NCBI GenBank assembly: GCA_018857735.1
Contig: JABMCL010003002.1
Location: forward strand, 196,001 to 260,000
Direction of reading: 5' to 3'
Length of the DNA: 64,000 nucleotides
Origin: Alviniconcha marisindica
Taxonomy: Eukaryota > Mollusca > Gastropoda > Provannidae
The position numbers and the translations under genes were made by a program. Under the pieces are notes generated by a model. The model was not told where the DNA came from, ran no database searches, and saw nothing but the letters and a program-made list of their open reading frames with translations. Each line of letters starts with the position of its first letter. The first letter of the stretch is position 1. Shown here piece after piece: positions 38,189-48,900 of the stretch.

Positions 38189-40737
38189 ATGCCGATCCGC
38201 TGTGCAGTTGCTGGCTCAGTGGCTGTTCATACACCCCTGCCACCTTTAAAATACCATGTGTAATTGAAAACCAAGGCTCAGCAACCAGTGGATTCGACAG
38301 ATTGGCAGAAAGATGATCACATTCTACACTGCAACGTATCAAAGAGTATGCCACCGTCATTTCATCAGTGGTAAGTCTTACTTTTGTTTTTCATGCCGTC
38401 GATCATGCGATATAGCATTGTCATAGTACATTATCTCATTGATTGTTTAAACTGAATGTGATCACCAGCTGTACAGCAGAGGATCAATCACAGCTGTTGA
38501 CCACTGCTACTCACTACTCAGCTCACCTTCTTCTGGACTGTAGTGGCCACAGTCGTCAGGTTGATCATTTTGTCATGGGGAAGGGGAAGGGGGGGAGGTC
38601 TGCATGGTGGGAGGAAAAAAGAGCGAGGTCTGCATGGTGGGAGGAAAAAAGAGAGAAAAGTTGTTTTTTCTTGAGCAGACCCTTGACATGACATAAAGGG
38701 CTATGTACTGGTTTCGGTGTTTACAAGCCATAAGCCTAGCAAATTTCCGCTTCATCCCCCTCCAGTCCATCATCACTCCAACCACAGCATATATCATTAT
38801 ATATGTTACTGTAGTTTTACTTTTCTGTGTCTAGGTGCTGCTGCTAAACCATGGGACAAAAACCACCCTGACTGGATTCCAACACAGAAAATAGGCAGCG
38901 AGACAGCAAAATCAACAGATTGTGCCAGGTTTGTTAATTAAGCAGATTTTTTTACAATTTACGTCAACATTAATTCATATGAAAACTGGGTTCATATGAT
39001 GGGAGCTGAACGGATCTTGAGAAAGTTTAAGACTTTGGAACAGGCTTCCTCTGCAGGCATTCTCTGCTGACACCCCTGCAGCCTTCACAGCAGCTGTGAA
39101 GGCTGGGTGTGGCCCACTCAGCAAGCCGCAGCCGACCCACATTTTCAACAACCTTTTGATAGATTTTACAGAATAGTCATAACATTGCTTTTATTTTACC
39201 AAGCCCACATATGCCTGCTCTGCAAACTTTTCTTCTGTGTACAGAGGTCTTGAGGTGTGAAGGTTTTTTTTCCCTTTCTTCCAGCCTCCAGGAACCATTG
39301 CATTGTTGTGTCAGGTGACACTGTTAGTGTTGCTATGACACGTTGAAGTGACTGTTGAAAAACTTCTCCCAGGCTACTGGGTTAGGATGGCATACAGTCT
39401 AAATTTTAGGAATGTTGTCACTGGAGAATGTGTCAAATTTTACTGATGAGTAAGTCATATTTTATTGCCCCTTTAACTGTCTTCTGAATGTGCATGCACA
39501 GTGCCTATTGTATCAATGTATCGTATGCCATGCTCTACAAATGACAGTATATCAAATGACTGCTAGCTCTTGTCTCCATTTTTAGGCATGAAAGAGCTGC
39601 AAAACAGAAGAGAATTTCTGAGGCAGTGGCTGCACCTTCAGATACACCAGTGGGATCCCCTCCTTCAACAATAGCATCACCTTCGCCTGACATTGACTTC
39701 ACAGAAGCAGCAGAAGAATGTGAAACAGACTCCCATGGTCATTCATGTGATGATATGGCTCTGCAGAAAAATACTGCAACACAAACTGACATGACCTCAG
39801 GCTATATAGGACAACTTGAGGAAGAAGTGAATAATTTGACGCAAGAAAATTTAAAACTTAAGAGTGAAATAAAAAACAGTAGAATGAGTGAGGAGACTTT
39901 TGAAGACAGTGACAGAGTACAAGGCTATACAGCTTTGCCCAATTTGTGCATTTTGCTGACGGTTTTGGACATTATAAACCCAGTCATTCATGGGTCATGG
40001 TGTTACTTAACAAAATTCCAACAACTGATGTTATGCCTAATGAGGCTCAGATTTAATTTGTCACTCATTGTGCTTGCTGACATATTCAAGGTATCAACAA
40101 CTTCTGCACAATTTTCAACAGTGTGCTTCATTCATGCTTTGTACATCAGGACCAAACCTTTCATTAATTGGCCCGAAAGAGACTGCATAGAACTATGCCT
40201 TTGGAATTTAAAAAGTATTTTGGCAACAAAATGACTGTTATAATCGATTGTTTTGAGGTGTTCATAGAGAGACCCTCCAGTCTGCAACCCCGTGCCCAGT
40301 CACATTCAAATTATAAGCATTCTAAGTATCGGAATTGCACCACACAGTGTTGTGACCTTTGTGTCTGAGGGTTGGGGTGGTCGTACAAGTGATAAGTATC
40401 TCACAGAGAATTGTTCCTTTTTGGATAATCTAAAACCAGGGGATTTAGTTCTGGCTGACAGAGGATTCAGCATTGGGGACACTGTTGCTCTCATGTGTGC
40501 AGAGGTGAAAATACCGGCATTCACAAGAGGAAAATCTCAGCTTTGCCCAGTAGATGTTGAGACTACAAGGAATATAGCGCATGTGAGGATACACGTAGAG
40601 AGAGTGATTGGCCTACTGCGACAGAAGTATAGCATACTAAGCAGTACACTACCAATAGATTTTGTACAAACTGATGAGAGTACAACAGTCACAACTTTGG
40701 ACAAAATGGTAAATGTTGGCTGTGCCCTTATTAACTA
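38189..40737 (+). pseudogene. THAP-domain DDE_Tnp_4 transposase, three exons, frameshifted
   Basis: Exon 1 ends at 38370 and carries the C-terminal half of a THAP finger: YQRVCHRHFISG holds the final C-x2-H pair. The start MPIRCAVAG at 38189 is in another frame and the second cysteine is not found. Exon 2 (38835-38928) reads AKPWDKNHPDWIPTQKIG. Exon 3 starts at 39586 (HERAAKQKRISE), continues through a coiled-coil-like stretch (QLEEEVNNLTQENLKLKSEI) and the DDE domain. The catalytic triad is visible as IIDCFE (Asp codon 40246-40248), LADRGF (40457-40459) and [10 protein letters not shown] (Glu codon 40598-40600). Two frameshifts break it, one near 40185-40200 and one near 40320-40335, and a TAA replaces a codon just before PSVVPF at the C terminus. 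The intron phases (1, then 2) match across the splice sites. Substrate would be the element's own ends; this copy cannot make an intact enzyme. Confidence 0.85.
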
Positions 40738-40803
40738 ATGTCCGTCAGTGGTACCTTTCAGCTAGACAATTCTATTGAGGAATACTACACCGAACCCCAT
40801 GAC

Positions 40804-40809
40804 ACACAC

Positions 40810-40875
<66 letters not shown>
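40804..40875. repeat. (TA)n microsatellite
   Basis: About 68 bp of TA after the transposase. Two more TA tracts lie at 41237-41293 and 42757-42781. Confidence 0.95.
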
Positions 40876-40877
<2 letters not shown>

Positions 40878-41251
40878 GTGTGGATAAGATTATTGTTCAA
40901 GTCTTGCCTGTTTTGAGATTTCTGAGGTAAAGCTGTGGAAGAGTGAACATTAAATATTCTGTGGATCACAAGATTGGGAGTAAGGATTGCATGACAGATG
41001 TTATTGACTGGGCAGCTGAGCAAGTTGATTATTTGCTAAGTCATCAATGTACCATAGACAGTATGGTTAATGATACTAACTCAGCAACTGTCAAACAAGA
41101 TAAGGAATTGTATTTGGAACAATTTTACAATATATCTCATTATGTGTATTAAATATCATGCAACAGCGACTATCATGTTTGTTTTGAATGAATAAATGAT
41201 AGGTGCTATGCATTCATGACTGAGTCATTCTGGTATTTTATATATATATAT

Positions 41252-41295
<44 letters not shown>

Positions 41296-41690
41296 CCTAT
41301 TTATGGCATGTGCAATGATGGCCAATTCAGAAGAGACCAAACCAAATATTGCACATGTACATGAAGAGTGTTACAATACTTGTTTGTACTTCAATCTTGC
41401 TCCTGGATCACCCATCACTTCTTACACTTTTACTAGTAATTATTATTATTCCAGTATTAGTCTAAAGCTGTTCCAAATCAAAATCTACACCGTTTATGTT
41501 AACAGATGGCCATCACACACTCGTCACGTCAATCTCCAGACATTCAATTTTCATACTATATTTCTGAAAATATAACAAGATTTATTTTGAATTATTTTAT
41601 TTAATATTTATTTTACACATACATTATAAACTCATACAGTAGAACGCCTGGATGACGAAAACAAAACCTGAAACCTGTCGCTTACTGATT
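40876..41690. other. Middle of the transposon, no gene assigned
   Basis: An AT-rich stretch between the two convergent genes. A 69-codon frame at 40943-41152 (IDWAAEQVDYLLSHQ) is protein-like but I do not recognise it. Confidence 0.4.
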
Positions 41691-41764
41691 TAGTGCTAAT
41701 CTTTCCATCACAGCATCAGTTTAGTATTTGTCATGAATGTAATACTAATGTTACAGCAATTTCA

Positions 41765-42700
41765 ACCAGATTGAGTGAAGGTGCTAATTCACATGGTCTT
41801 CTTTGGAAGAGTTTTCCTGCTCTTGAACTGCGGCAAGCATTTACATCCTGGACAATACTATCTTCCCTTGGGTGTTCTTGTCAGTCCTACACAGTTCTCA
41901 TTGTCACAACACACCATATTTCCATGTTCAATGTCCCTGCAACAACAGAACAAAGGGCAACTCTTTTCATCAGCACTAGCTGATTTTACTCATGTTTTTG
42001 GGTGGTGAAAGTGGAGCCCTGTCAGTGTGTGGTTGACCCCGTCTATTATTACCTAAAGGACAATCAGATCCGGCCTTCTCTCCAACATAGTTCTCTCCAG
42101 CATCACCCACACCACTGTTCCCTCCCACACCACCACCACTGTTCCCTCCTACACCACCTTCAACACAGTTTTCTCCAGCATCACCCACACCACCAACATT
42201 GTTCCCTCCTAGTCCTACACCACTTTCAACACAGTTCTCTCCAGCATCACTCACACCAACAACACTGTTCCCTCCTACACCACCTTCAACACAGTTCTCT
42301 CCAGCATCACCCACACCAACAACCTGTTCCCTCCTACACCACCTTCAACACAGTTCTCTCCAGCATCACCCACACCAACAACCTGTTCCCTCCTACACCA
42401 CCTTCAACACAGTTCTCTCCAGCATCACCCACATCACCAATACTGTTCCCTCCTACACCACCTTCAACACAGTTCTGTCCAGCATCACCCACCCCACGTA
42501 TCCCTATCACACTGCCGACAACACTGTTCCCTCCTACACCACCTTCAACACAGTTCTCTCCAGCATTATTCACACCATTGTTCCCTCCCACACTACACAC
42601 ACCGCTGATGTACAGTCCACATTGCTGAACACTAAAATGTGTGTGCCTTGGATGCATAGTTTCAGTGTGTTTGACTTCCACAATGGCGGCCGGGTCATCT
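41765..42700 (-). pseudogene. PHD-finger gene of the transposon, broken
   Basis: On the minus strand the frame opens near 42695 (IVEVKHTETMHPRHTHFSVQ, CGLYISGVC), passes through about nine 18-residue repeats with the core AGENCVEGGVGGN, and reaches a C-terminal PHD-like zinc finger: CCRDIEHGNMVCCDNENC, then VGLTRTPKGR, a TAG stop where PHD fingers have tryptophan, then YCPGCKCLPQFK. The usual W-F-H-x2-C segment between the two halves is deleted. At least one frameshift (near 42320) and this nonsense change show it is dead. A PHD finger normally reads histone H3 tails; its role in such elements is unknown to me. Confidence 0.65.
42077..42592. repeat. 54-bp minisatellite inside the PHD gene
   Basis: About nine copies of a 54-bp unit (TTCCCTCCTACACCACCTTC, AACACAGTTCTCTCCAGCAT, CACCCACACC). 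The unit is 18 codons long, so expansion keeps the minus-strand frame; in this copy single-base losses have broken it. Confidence 0.9.
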
Positions 42701-42741
42701 GACTACCTGTGACCTCGACATTAGCATATAACCTCAGAACC

Positions 42742-42782
<41 letters not shown>

Positions 42783-42849
42783 CATTTATTTTTTATTTTT
42801 TTTGATAACGTTTTCCATCTCGATGTACATTATGTGTGTATGCTTGTTC

Positions 42850-42908
42850 AGTGCTTTGAGCTGCAGGGTAGGCGCTTTACAAATTTTCATTATTATTATT
42901 ATTAATGT
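42850..42908 (+). repeat. L2-type LINE/SINE tail remnant
   Basis: GTGCTTTGAGCTGC then GGCGCTTTACAAATTTTCAT and (TTA)n is the typical 3' tail of L2-like elements. Similar tails lie at 44936-44990 and 53250-53320 in RAE1 introns. Confidence 0.6.
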
Positions 42909-43012
42909 GCCAAAATTATCTGGAGGACTGTTTAAACTTAAATTTTTCATTTTTTTCTCTTTTCTTTTCTTAAAAATATGATTGTTTTTGTTTCATGTGC
43001 AGTTCATTGGCC

Positions 43013-43108
43013 ATGAGTTTGTTTGGGGGAGGTTCGTCCTTTGGGCAGTCTAATGTGTTTGGTAACACAGCAACAGCTGCCAACACCAATCCTATGAAGG
43101 ACTTTGAG
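43013..43108 (+). CDS. RAE1: RAE1 exon 1, codons 1-32
   Basis: Starts at ATG 43013 (context TTGGCCATGA) and reads [18 protein letters not shown], ending NPMKDFE before GTAAGG. The FG-rich start resembles the disordered N terminus of RAE1 proteins. A possible acceptor TGCAG lies 10 bp upstream of the ATG. Confidence 0.97.
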
Positions 43109-44297
43109 GTAAGGGTCTTACACTGGTTACAGTTCAGTACAGTGCAGGCAGTGTTTACATTTCTGCTGTAGATACTCATATTTTATAAGGCTTTCCATTA
43201 AAAAACAGAAAGAAAAAAAGTTGACCTTGGAGTTGGAAATTTGATCATGCATGCAAGCACTAATAATTACTTCACCCTGTAAAAGTGTTCTAAACATGTT
43301 TGCAGAAATTCCAGTTTAATTTGAAGGCTAGGTTGTCACTGAGTCAGTAGGGAGACTTTTGCTGTCAGGCACAGTTTGATTTTTGCCGAGTGAGAGACTT
43401 AGACTAAGTTAGAAAGGAAGGCCTGAAATTTCCAACAGGGAATATTCTGAGCCAAGACAATAAATAAAGTATGCAAACAGAAAGAAGTAAGTAAGCAAAT
43501 AAGTTGGTGTTTTACACCCAGTCAACCGGTACGGTTGTATCAGGGCGATCAAACGGAAAGAAGTGAGTATGACTGAGTGACAGCTGCAGGTGGAAACATG
43601 CCGGATGGAGCTAGCAGTAAGTAGCATGATAGAAGTAAGAAGGACTGCTTTACAATTGTTAAATTTAATCAGTTACTTATTTACTATCACTTTATTGAGG
43701 TGTGATTAGTCTGATTATTCTAATGAAAATGTTAAAACAGTAACAGAAACTGTATGTTGATTACTACAGGGACTGCATTAACCTGTGCTTTATGCATATT
43801 TTACACAGTTCTTAATATACACATTTTTTAGATAGGATCATCCTGATGCATAATGCACCCCACCCCTGTCCCCCTGCCCTAAAAGGGGGGCTAGACAAGC
43901 CACTGAGAGGAATAAATCTAAAAAGGACCACAGTCACAGCAGTGCTCATGCCTTGCTGTGCTTGAACTGTCCTACAATGATGTCGACACTTTCAACAACA
44001 ACACAGCTACAACTAGTACAAGAAAAGCCCCCAATTATATACTGTACCAGTTAAGTGCACATACACTTGCATACATGCATGCACACATTCTAAGACAACT
44101 GTGTCATCGAATAGATTGATGCATTGGTCATGTGGTTGTCAGCTGACATGATGATGCATTGGTCATATGGTTGTCAGGTGACGTCACCACCAGATGACAG
44201 TGTTAGCTGCCTCAAATTTAGCCCTGGAGCTCTACCTTCTACCTTCCTCATCGCTGGTAGCTGGGACAACAAGGTAACCACTTGCATTCTCTCTCTA

Positions 44298-44364
<67 letters not shown>

Positions 44365-44458
44365 ATGTGTACATGCACATGCACAATTAAGTTCATGTGC
44401 ATGCACATACACACACGCACACACATACACACACACATGCACACACACTCTCTCTCTC

Positions 44459-44516
<58 letters not shown>

Positions 44517-45632
44517 ACATACATGCGTACATGTATGCACATGCACAATTAAGTTCATGTGCATGCACATACATGCACACGCACGCATGCACGCACGCAC
44601 GCACACACACCCAATACATCTTTATATAATTTAGAAGTTCCACAGTTACTGGTGATGCTTCAAACTGTGATTTAGATCCTTACTGTATATATTTAACATT
44701 TTAAAGTTTTTGTTTGTCTAATTCTGTTGGGACAAATGTGAAGAAAACAATTGATGGCCCACATTTTTTGATACAGTGATAGCATTTTGAAAGTCTACGT
44801 ATGATGAGTCGAAGATAGTGATTTCATTATCTATACTGTGCACAGTCCTTGCATCTTTTGCCCTTTGATTAAAGATCAGAGTATTTTGAATGTTTTTCTA
44901 GCACATGATCCAATGTATATATATTCTAATTCTATGTAAAGTGCTTAGAGCTCCCTCAAGACAGGGGCTAAATAAATACTTATTATTATTTTATATCGTA
45001 ATTCTTTTTAATTAATTATTTTGACAGTCTTTCAGGGAAGATGGGCCCGGGAATATTGAACCATCTTTAGACTGAGCTCATTCATGCCAAGAAGGAGAAT
45101 AGTGTCAGTGGTCCCAACCAGCCACTTTGTGTGACGGTCCAGTTGTTTAATGATTTTTGGTCCCGGTTGCTTTGTGTAAAGGGACAGTCTCTGATCCCAG
45201 CCAGCTTGTGTGAACGTGATGGGTTCCCATGGCAATTCAATTGTGCTCCCAGTTGTTTTGTGTGATGGGGTAGTTTCATTGCAATCTCTGATCCCAGCCG
45301 GCTTTTGTGAACGTGATGGGGTCCTTTGGCAACTGAGCCTCAGCTGCTTTGTGTGAAGACTAAAGTAGACCCTGCACTCCCTTTGTCAGTGCTGTGTTTA
45401 TTGACTTGTACAGGTCAGCTGCTGGGAGGTCCAGCAGAGTGGACAGACCATCCCCAAGGCACAACAGACCCACACAGGACCCGTGCTGGATGTCGACTGG
45501 AGTGATGTGAGTGAGATGCACACATGGGTGAACACTTGCATTTGTGCATGCAGGAACACACACATGCATACACGTATGCATGCACTCATGCATGTGTGCT
45601 CTCACACATGTGTGCATGAATGCAGGCATGCA

Positions 45633-45678
<46 letters not shown>

Positions 45679-45907
45679 GAGTAGATGGGCCATGCCCAAG
45701 GTACAGTTGACCCACACATGGCCTGTGATTTTGACTGGGGTGATGTGAGTGTCTGCTGTCTCTGTGAGCCTTCCACATACCTCTGTATTGCAGGGAGTGT
45801 CAGTGGCACTTGCCATGTTATTGTTTATGTCAGCATGTTCAGGTGTCTCCACAGTTTTGCTGTGCAAAATGTGAAGCTGATTTATCCTGGAATATTGATT
45901 GTCTTAG

Positions 45908-45960
<53 letters not shown>

Positions 45961-48900
45961 AATTGCATACATGTATGTGAGTGTGAGTATGCATGTCCAT
46001 GTGTGTGTGTGTGTGTGTGTGAGTGAGTGTGAGTGCATGTGCCTCAATTTCAGCTTCATCTTGTTATAAAGTCCTGTGACAGACAAGAATTAGGTTTGCT
46101 GATTTCTGTTCATTTTTGAAAAATGATACCTCATGTTCTGTTTTGATCAGTTCAAATGTTTTGTGAATGGCAAATTCACTGAACATTTTCACTTTTTCAT
46201 ATTACAGCACTTTCCTTTGTGTTTGATACATGTATCCATCAGGTTTTGCTTGTCAACTGTGACACCACCAAAATTGTGCTATGGAGACATTGTGGATTGT
46301 TTTAATTTTTGAGCAAAGTCCTTATGTGTATCCTTAGCCTTATATTAAATTACTAGTTTGTTTATTATGCAACTTCTGTATTTTCAATAACTGTTCTTTG
46401 ATTTTAAAAATACACAATATGTGTTATTGCGCACTGTGATGTGGTTAATGTTCAGCCTCGTTTTAATTTCTCTGATGAGATAATAAAATAATCTTGAATC
46501 TTGAATAGCCAAAAGCACCTTTTAGTGTGGAAGTAGTATTATAAAGTGCTGGCCCCAGCGTGGAAGGGATCACAACAAAAAGTGGTTTGTGTTATTGTTG
46601 CACCACACTGAAATAGATAAAGACAAAAAGAAAAAAGAAAAAAAAGGCTCAGTAATTTTCACTTCAGCTGAGACCCGCCACCCCCCCACCCCCATCCATA
46701 GCTTGGGAATGAAATGTACCAGACTGTGGTTGTACATATAGACACAGACATTGAGATGCATGTTGAGACACTGAGATGCATGTTGGGGTGTCTTCACATA
46801 AAAGGTCTTTTCTGCTTGCTGCACAGGATGGCACCAAAGTGTTCACAGCCTCCTGCGACAAGACGGCCAAGCTCTGGGACCTCAACAGCAACCAGTGTGT
46901 CCAGATAGCGCAGGTGGGCAGCATAGAAAATTTGGTATTCTGTATTGTGTAGCCTAACAGACAGCGCAGGTGGGCAGCATAGGAAATTTGGTATTCTGTA
47001 TTGTGTAGACTAACAGATAGTGCAGGTGGGCAGCATAGGTGTGTGTATTGTGTAGACTGTCTTCATTGTCCCCAGTGGGCTTTTGGTTCGCTGGGGAAAT
47101 TCAGGTGCCTGTCCCAGTGGGCTGTTGGTTCCCTGTGAAAATTTAGGTGTCTGTCCCAGTCAGCAGTTGGTTCCCTGGGGAAATTCGGGTGTCTGTCTCA
47201 GTGGGCTTTTGGTTCCCTGCGGAAATTCGGGTGCCTGCCCACTGGGCTTTTGGTTCCCTGGGGAAATTCAATTGCCTGTCCCAGTTGGCTTTTATTTCAC
47301 TGGGAAATTCAATTGCCTGGCCCAGTTGGCTTTTGTTTCACTAGGGAAATTCAATTGCCTGGCCCAGTTGGCTTTTGTTTCACTGGGGACATGCAATTGC
47401 CTGGCCCAGTTGGCTTTCGTTTCACTGGGGAAATGCAATTGCCTGGCCCAGTTGGCTTTTGTTTCACTGGGGAAATTCAATTGCCTGTCCCAGTGGGCTT
47501 TTGTTTCACTGGGGAAATTCAGTTGCCTGTCCCCAGTGGGCTTTTGTTTCACTGGGGAAATTCAATTGCCTGGCCCAGTTGGGTTTTGTTTCACTGTGGA
47601 AATTCAATTGCCTGTCCCAGTTGGCTTTTGTTTCACTGGGGAAATTCAATTGCCTGTCCCAGTTGGCTTTTGTTTCACTGGGGAAATTCAATTGCCTGTC
47701 CCAGTTGGCTTTTGTTTCACTGGGGAAATTCAATTGCCTGTCCCAGTTGGCTTTTGTTTCACTGGGGAAATTCAATTGCCTGTCCCAGTGGGCTTTTGTT
47801 TCACTGGGGAAATTCAGTTGCCTGTCCCAGTGGGCTTTTGTTTCACTGGGGAAATTCAGTTGCCTGTCCCAGTTGGCTTTTGTTTCACTGGGGAAATTCT
47901 ATTGCCTCTCCCAGTTGGCTTTTGTTTCACTGGGGAAATTCAATTGCCTGTCCCCAGTGGGCCTTTGTTTCGCTGGGGAAATTCAATTGCCTGTCCCAGT
48001 TGGCTTTTGTTTCACTGGGGAAATTCAATTGCCTGTCCCAGTTGGCTTTTGTTTCACTGGGGAAATTCAATTGCCTGTCCCAGTTGGCTTTTGTTTCACT
48101 GGGGAAATTCAGTTGCCTGTCCCAGTTGGCTTTTGTTTCACTGGGCACGGCAGTCCAGTCTCAGCTATTTCCCACTCTTTAGTTGACCGGCTCACCCCCA
48201 TTGCACTCAGCTTGACCCCAGGTCACGCCTGACATTCCAGCGTGGCATCTTATTACTTGTGCCTGCAGATCTTTCAGCATTTTGTGGCAATTTCAATCGC
48301 ATGCTGTGGCAAAGCCCGGATTTTTGACTGCATGAATGTTGGTGTGTTTATTAGTCCAGTCTCTTCTTTGTTAAAGCCAGTTATTCATTTTCGTGATTCA
48401 GTCCTGTAAGCTGTGATATAATGACTTAGTCAGTGTATGTGTGCGTGCCTTTTCCATCATGGAGAGCGGTTTCTCAACTGACCATTCATTAACTGAACAC
48501 GCAAGGAGAATGAATTATCTTTGCAGACTGTGTGGAGAACATGTGAAAAGAGGTGAGAAGGATAGAAACAGAAGTAAGGGGACCCGTTGTACTCAATATT
48601 TTGACGAAATTCTATCAATTTTTGGAATAAACATTGTCGAAAATACAGACCATAAACATTCAAGTGCCATCAACCATCAACTGCCTCTAAAAATGTGTTT
48701 GGGGACTGAGGAGTAAGGAGGAGCAGCTCAGAGTGTTAACTTAGTGAGAGAACACGCACATGGCACCTCTCTTCCACGGGCTGATGCCATCTATAGAGAA
48801 AAACAAAAAGTAACTGTATGCTTTGCATGCTGCAAATTAAGAGCACACACAATTATGACAAAGTGTTGCATATGCTTCAAAACTTGAATGTCCGTATAAC

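Larger units (their letters stand above)
38060..42730. mobile_element. Decayed two-gene THAP/DDE DNA transposon (Harbinger/ISL2EU-like)
   Basis: The left gene (plus strand) encodes a THAP-type zinc finger and a DDE_Tnp_4-type transposase. The right gene (minus strand) encodes a cysteine-rich repeat protein ending in a PHD finger. The genes converge. The two outer ends share an inverted segment: GGCCATTTTGGAAGTCA at 38111-38127 and, read backwards, GCCGCCATTGTGGAAGTCA near 42676-42695. Convergent genes, inverted ends and THAP plus DDE_Tnp_4 fit the ISL2EU/Harbinger group as I know it. Exact termini and the target duplication are not resolved, so the coordinates are approximate. Both genes are broken. 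The element sits directly upstream of RAE1. Confidence 0.65.

Noticed and set aside
40168..40368. Separate small gene starting [16 protein letters not shown]
   Set aside because: It is the middle part of the frameshifted transposase, including the first catalytic aspartate.
41693..41983. 96-codon plus-strand frame (HECNTNVTAISTRL)
   Set aside because: It is the antisense shadow of the PHD-finger remnant on the minus strand.
47083..48232. Overlapping plus-strand frames of 367, 310 and 285 codons and minus frames
   Set aside because: A stop-free 42-bp repeat inside RAE1 intron 4 keeps every frame open; not a gene.
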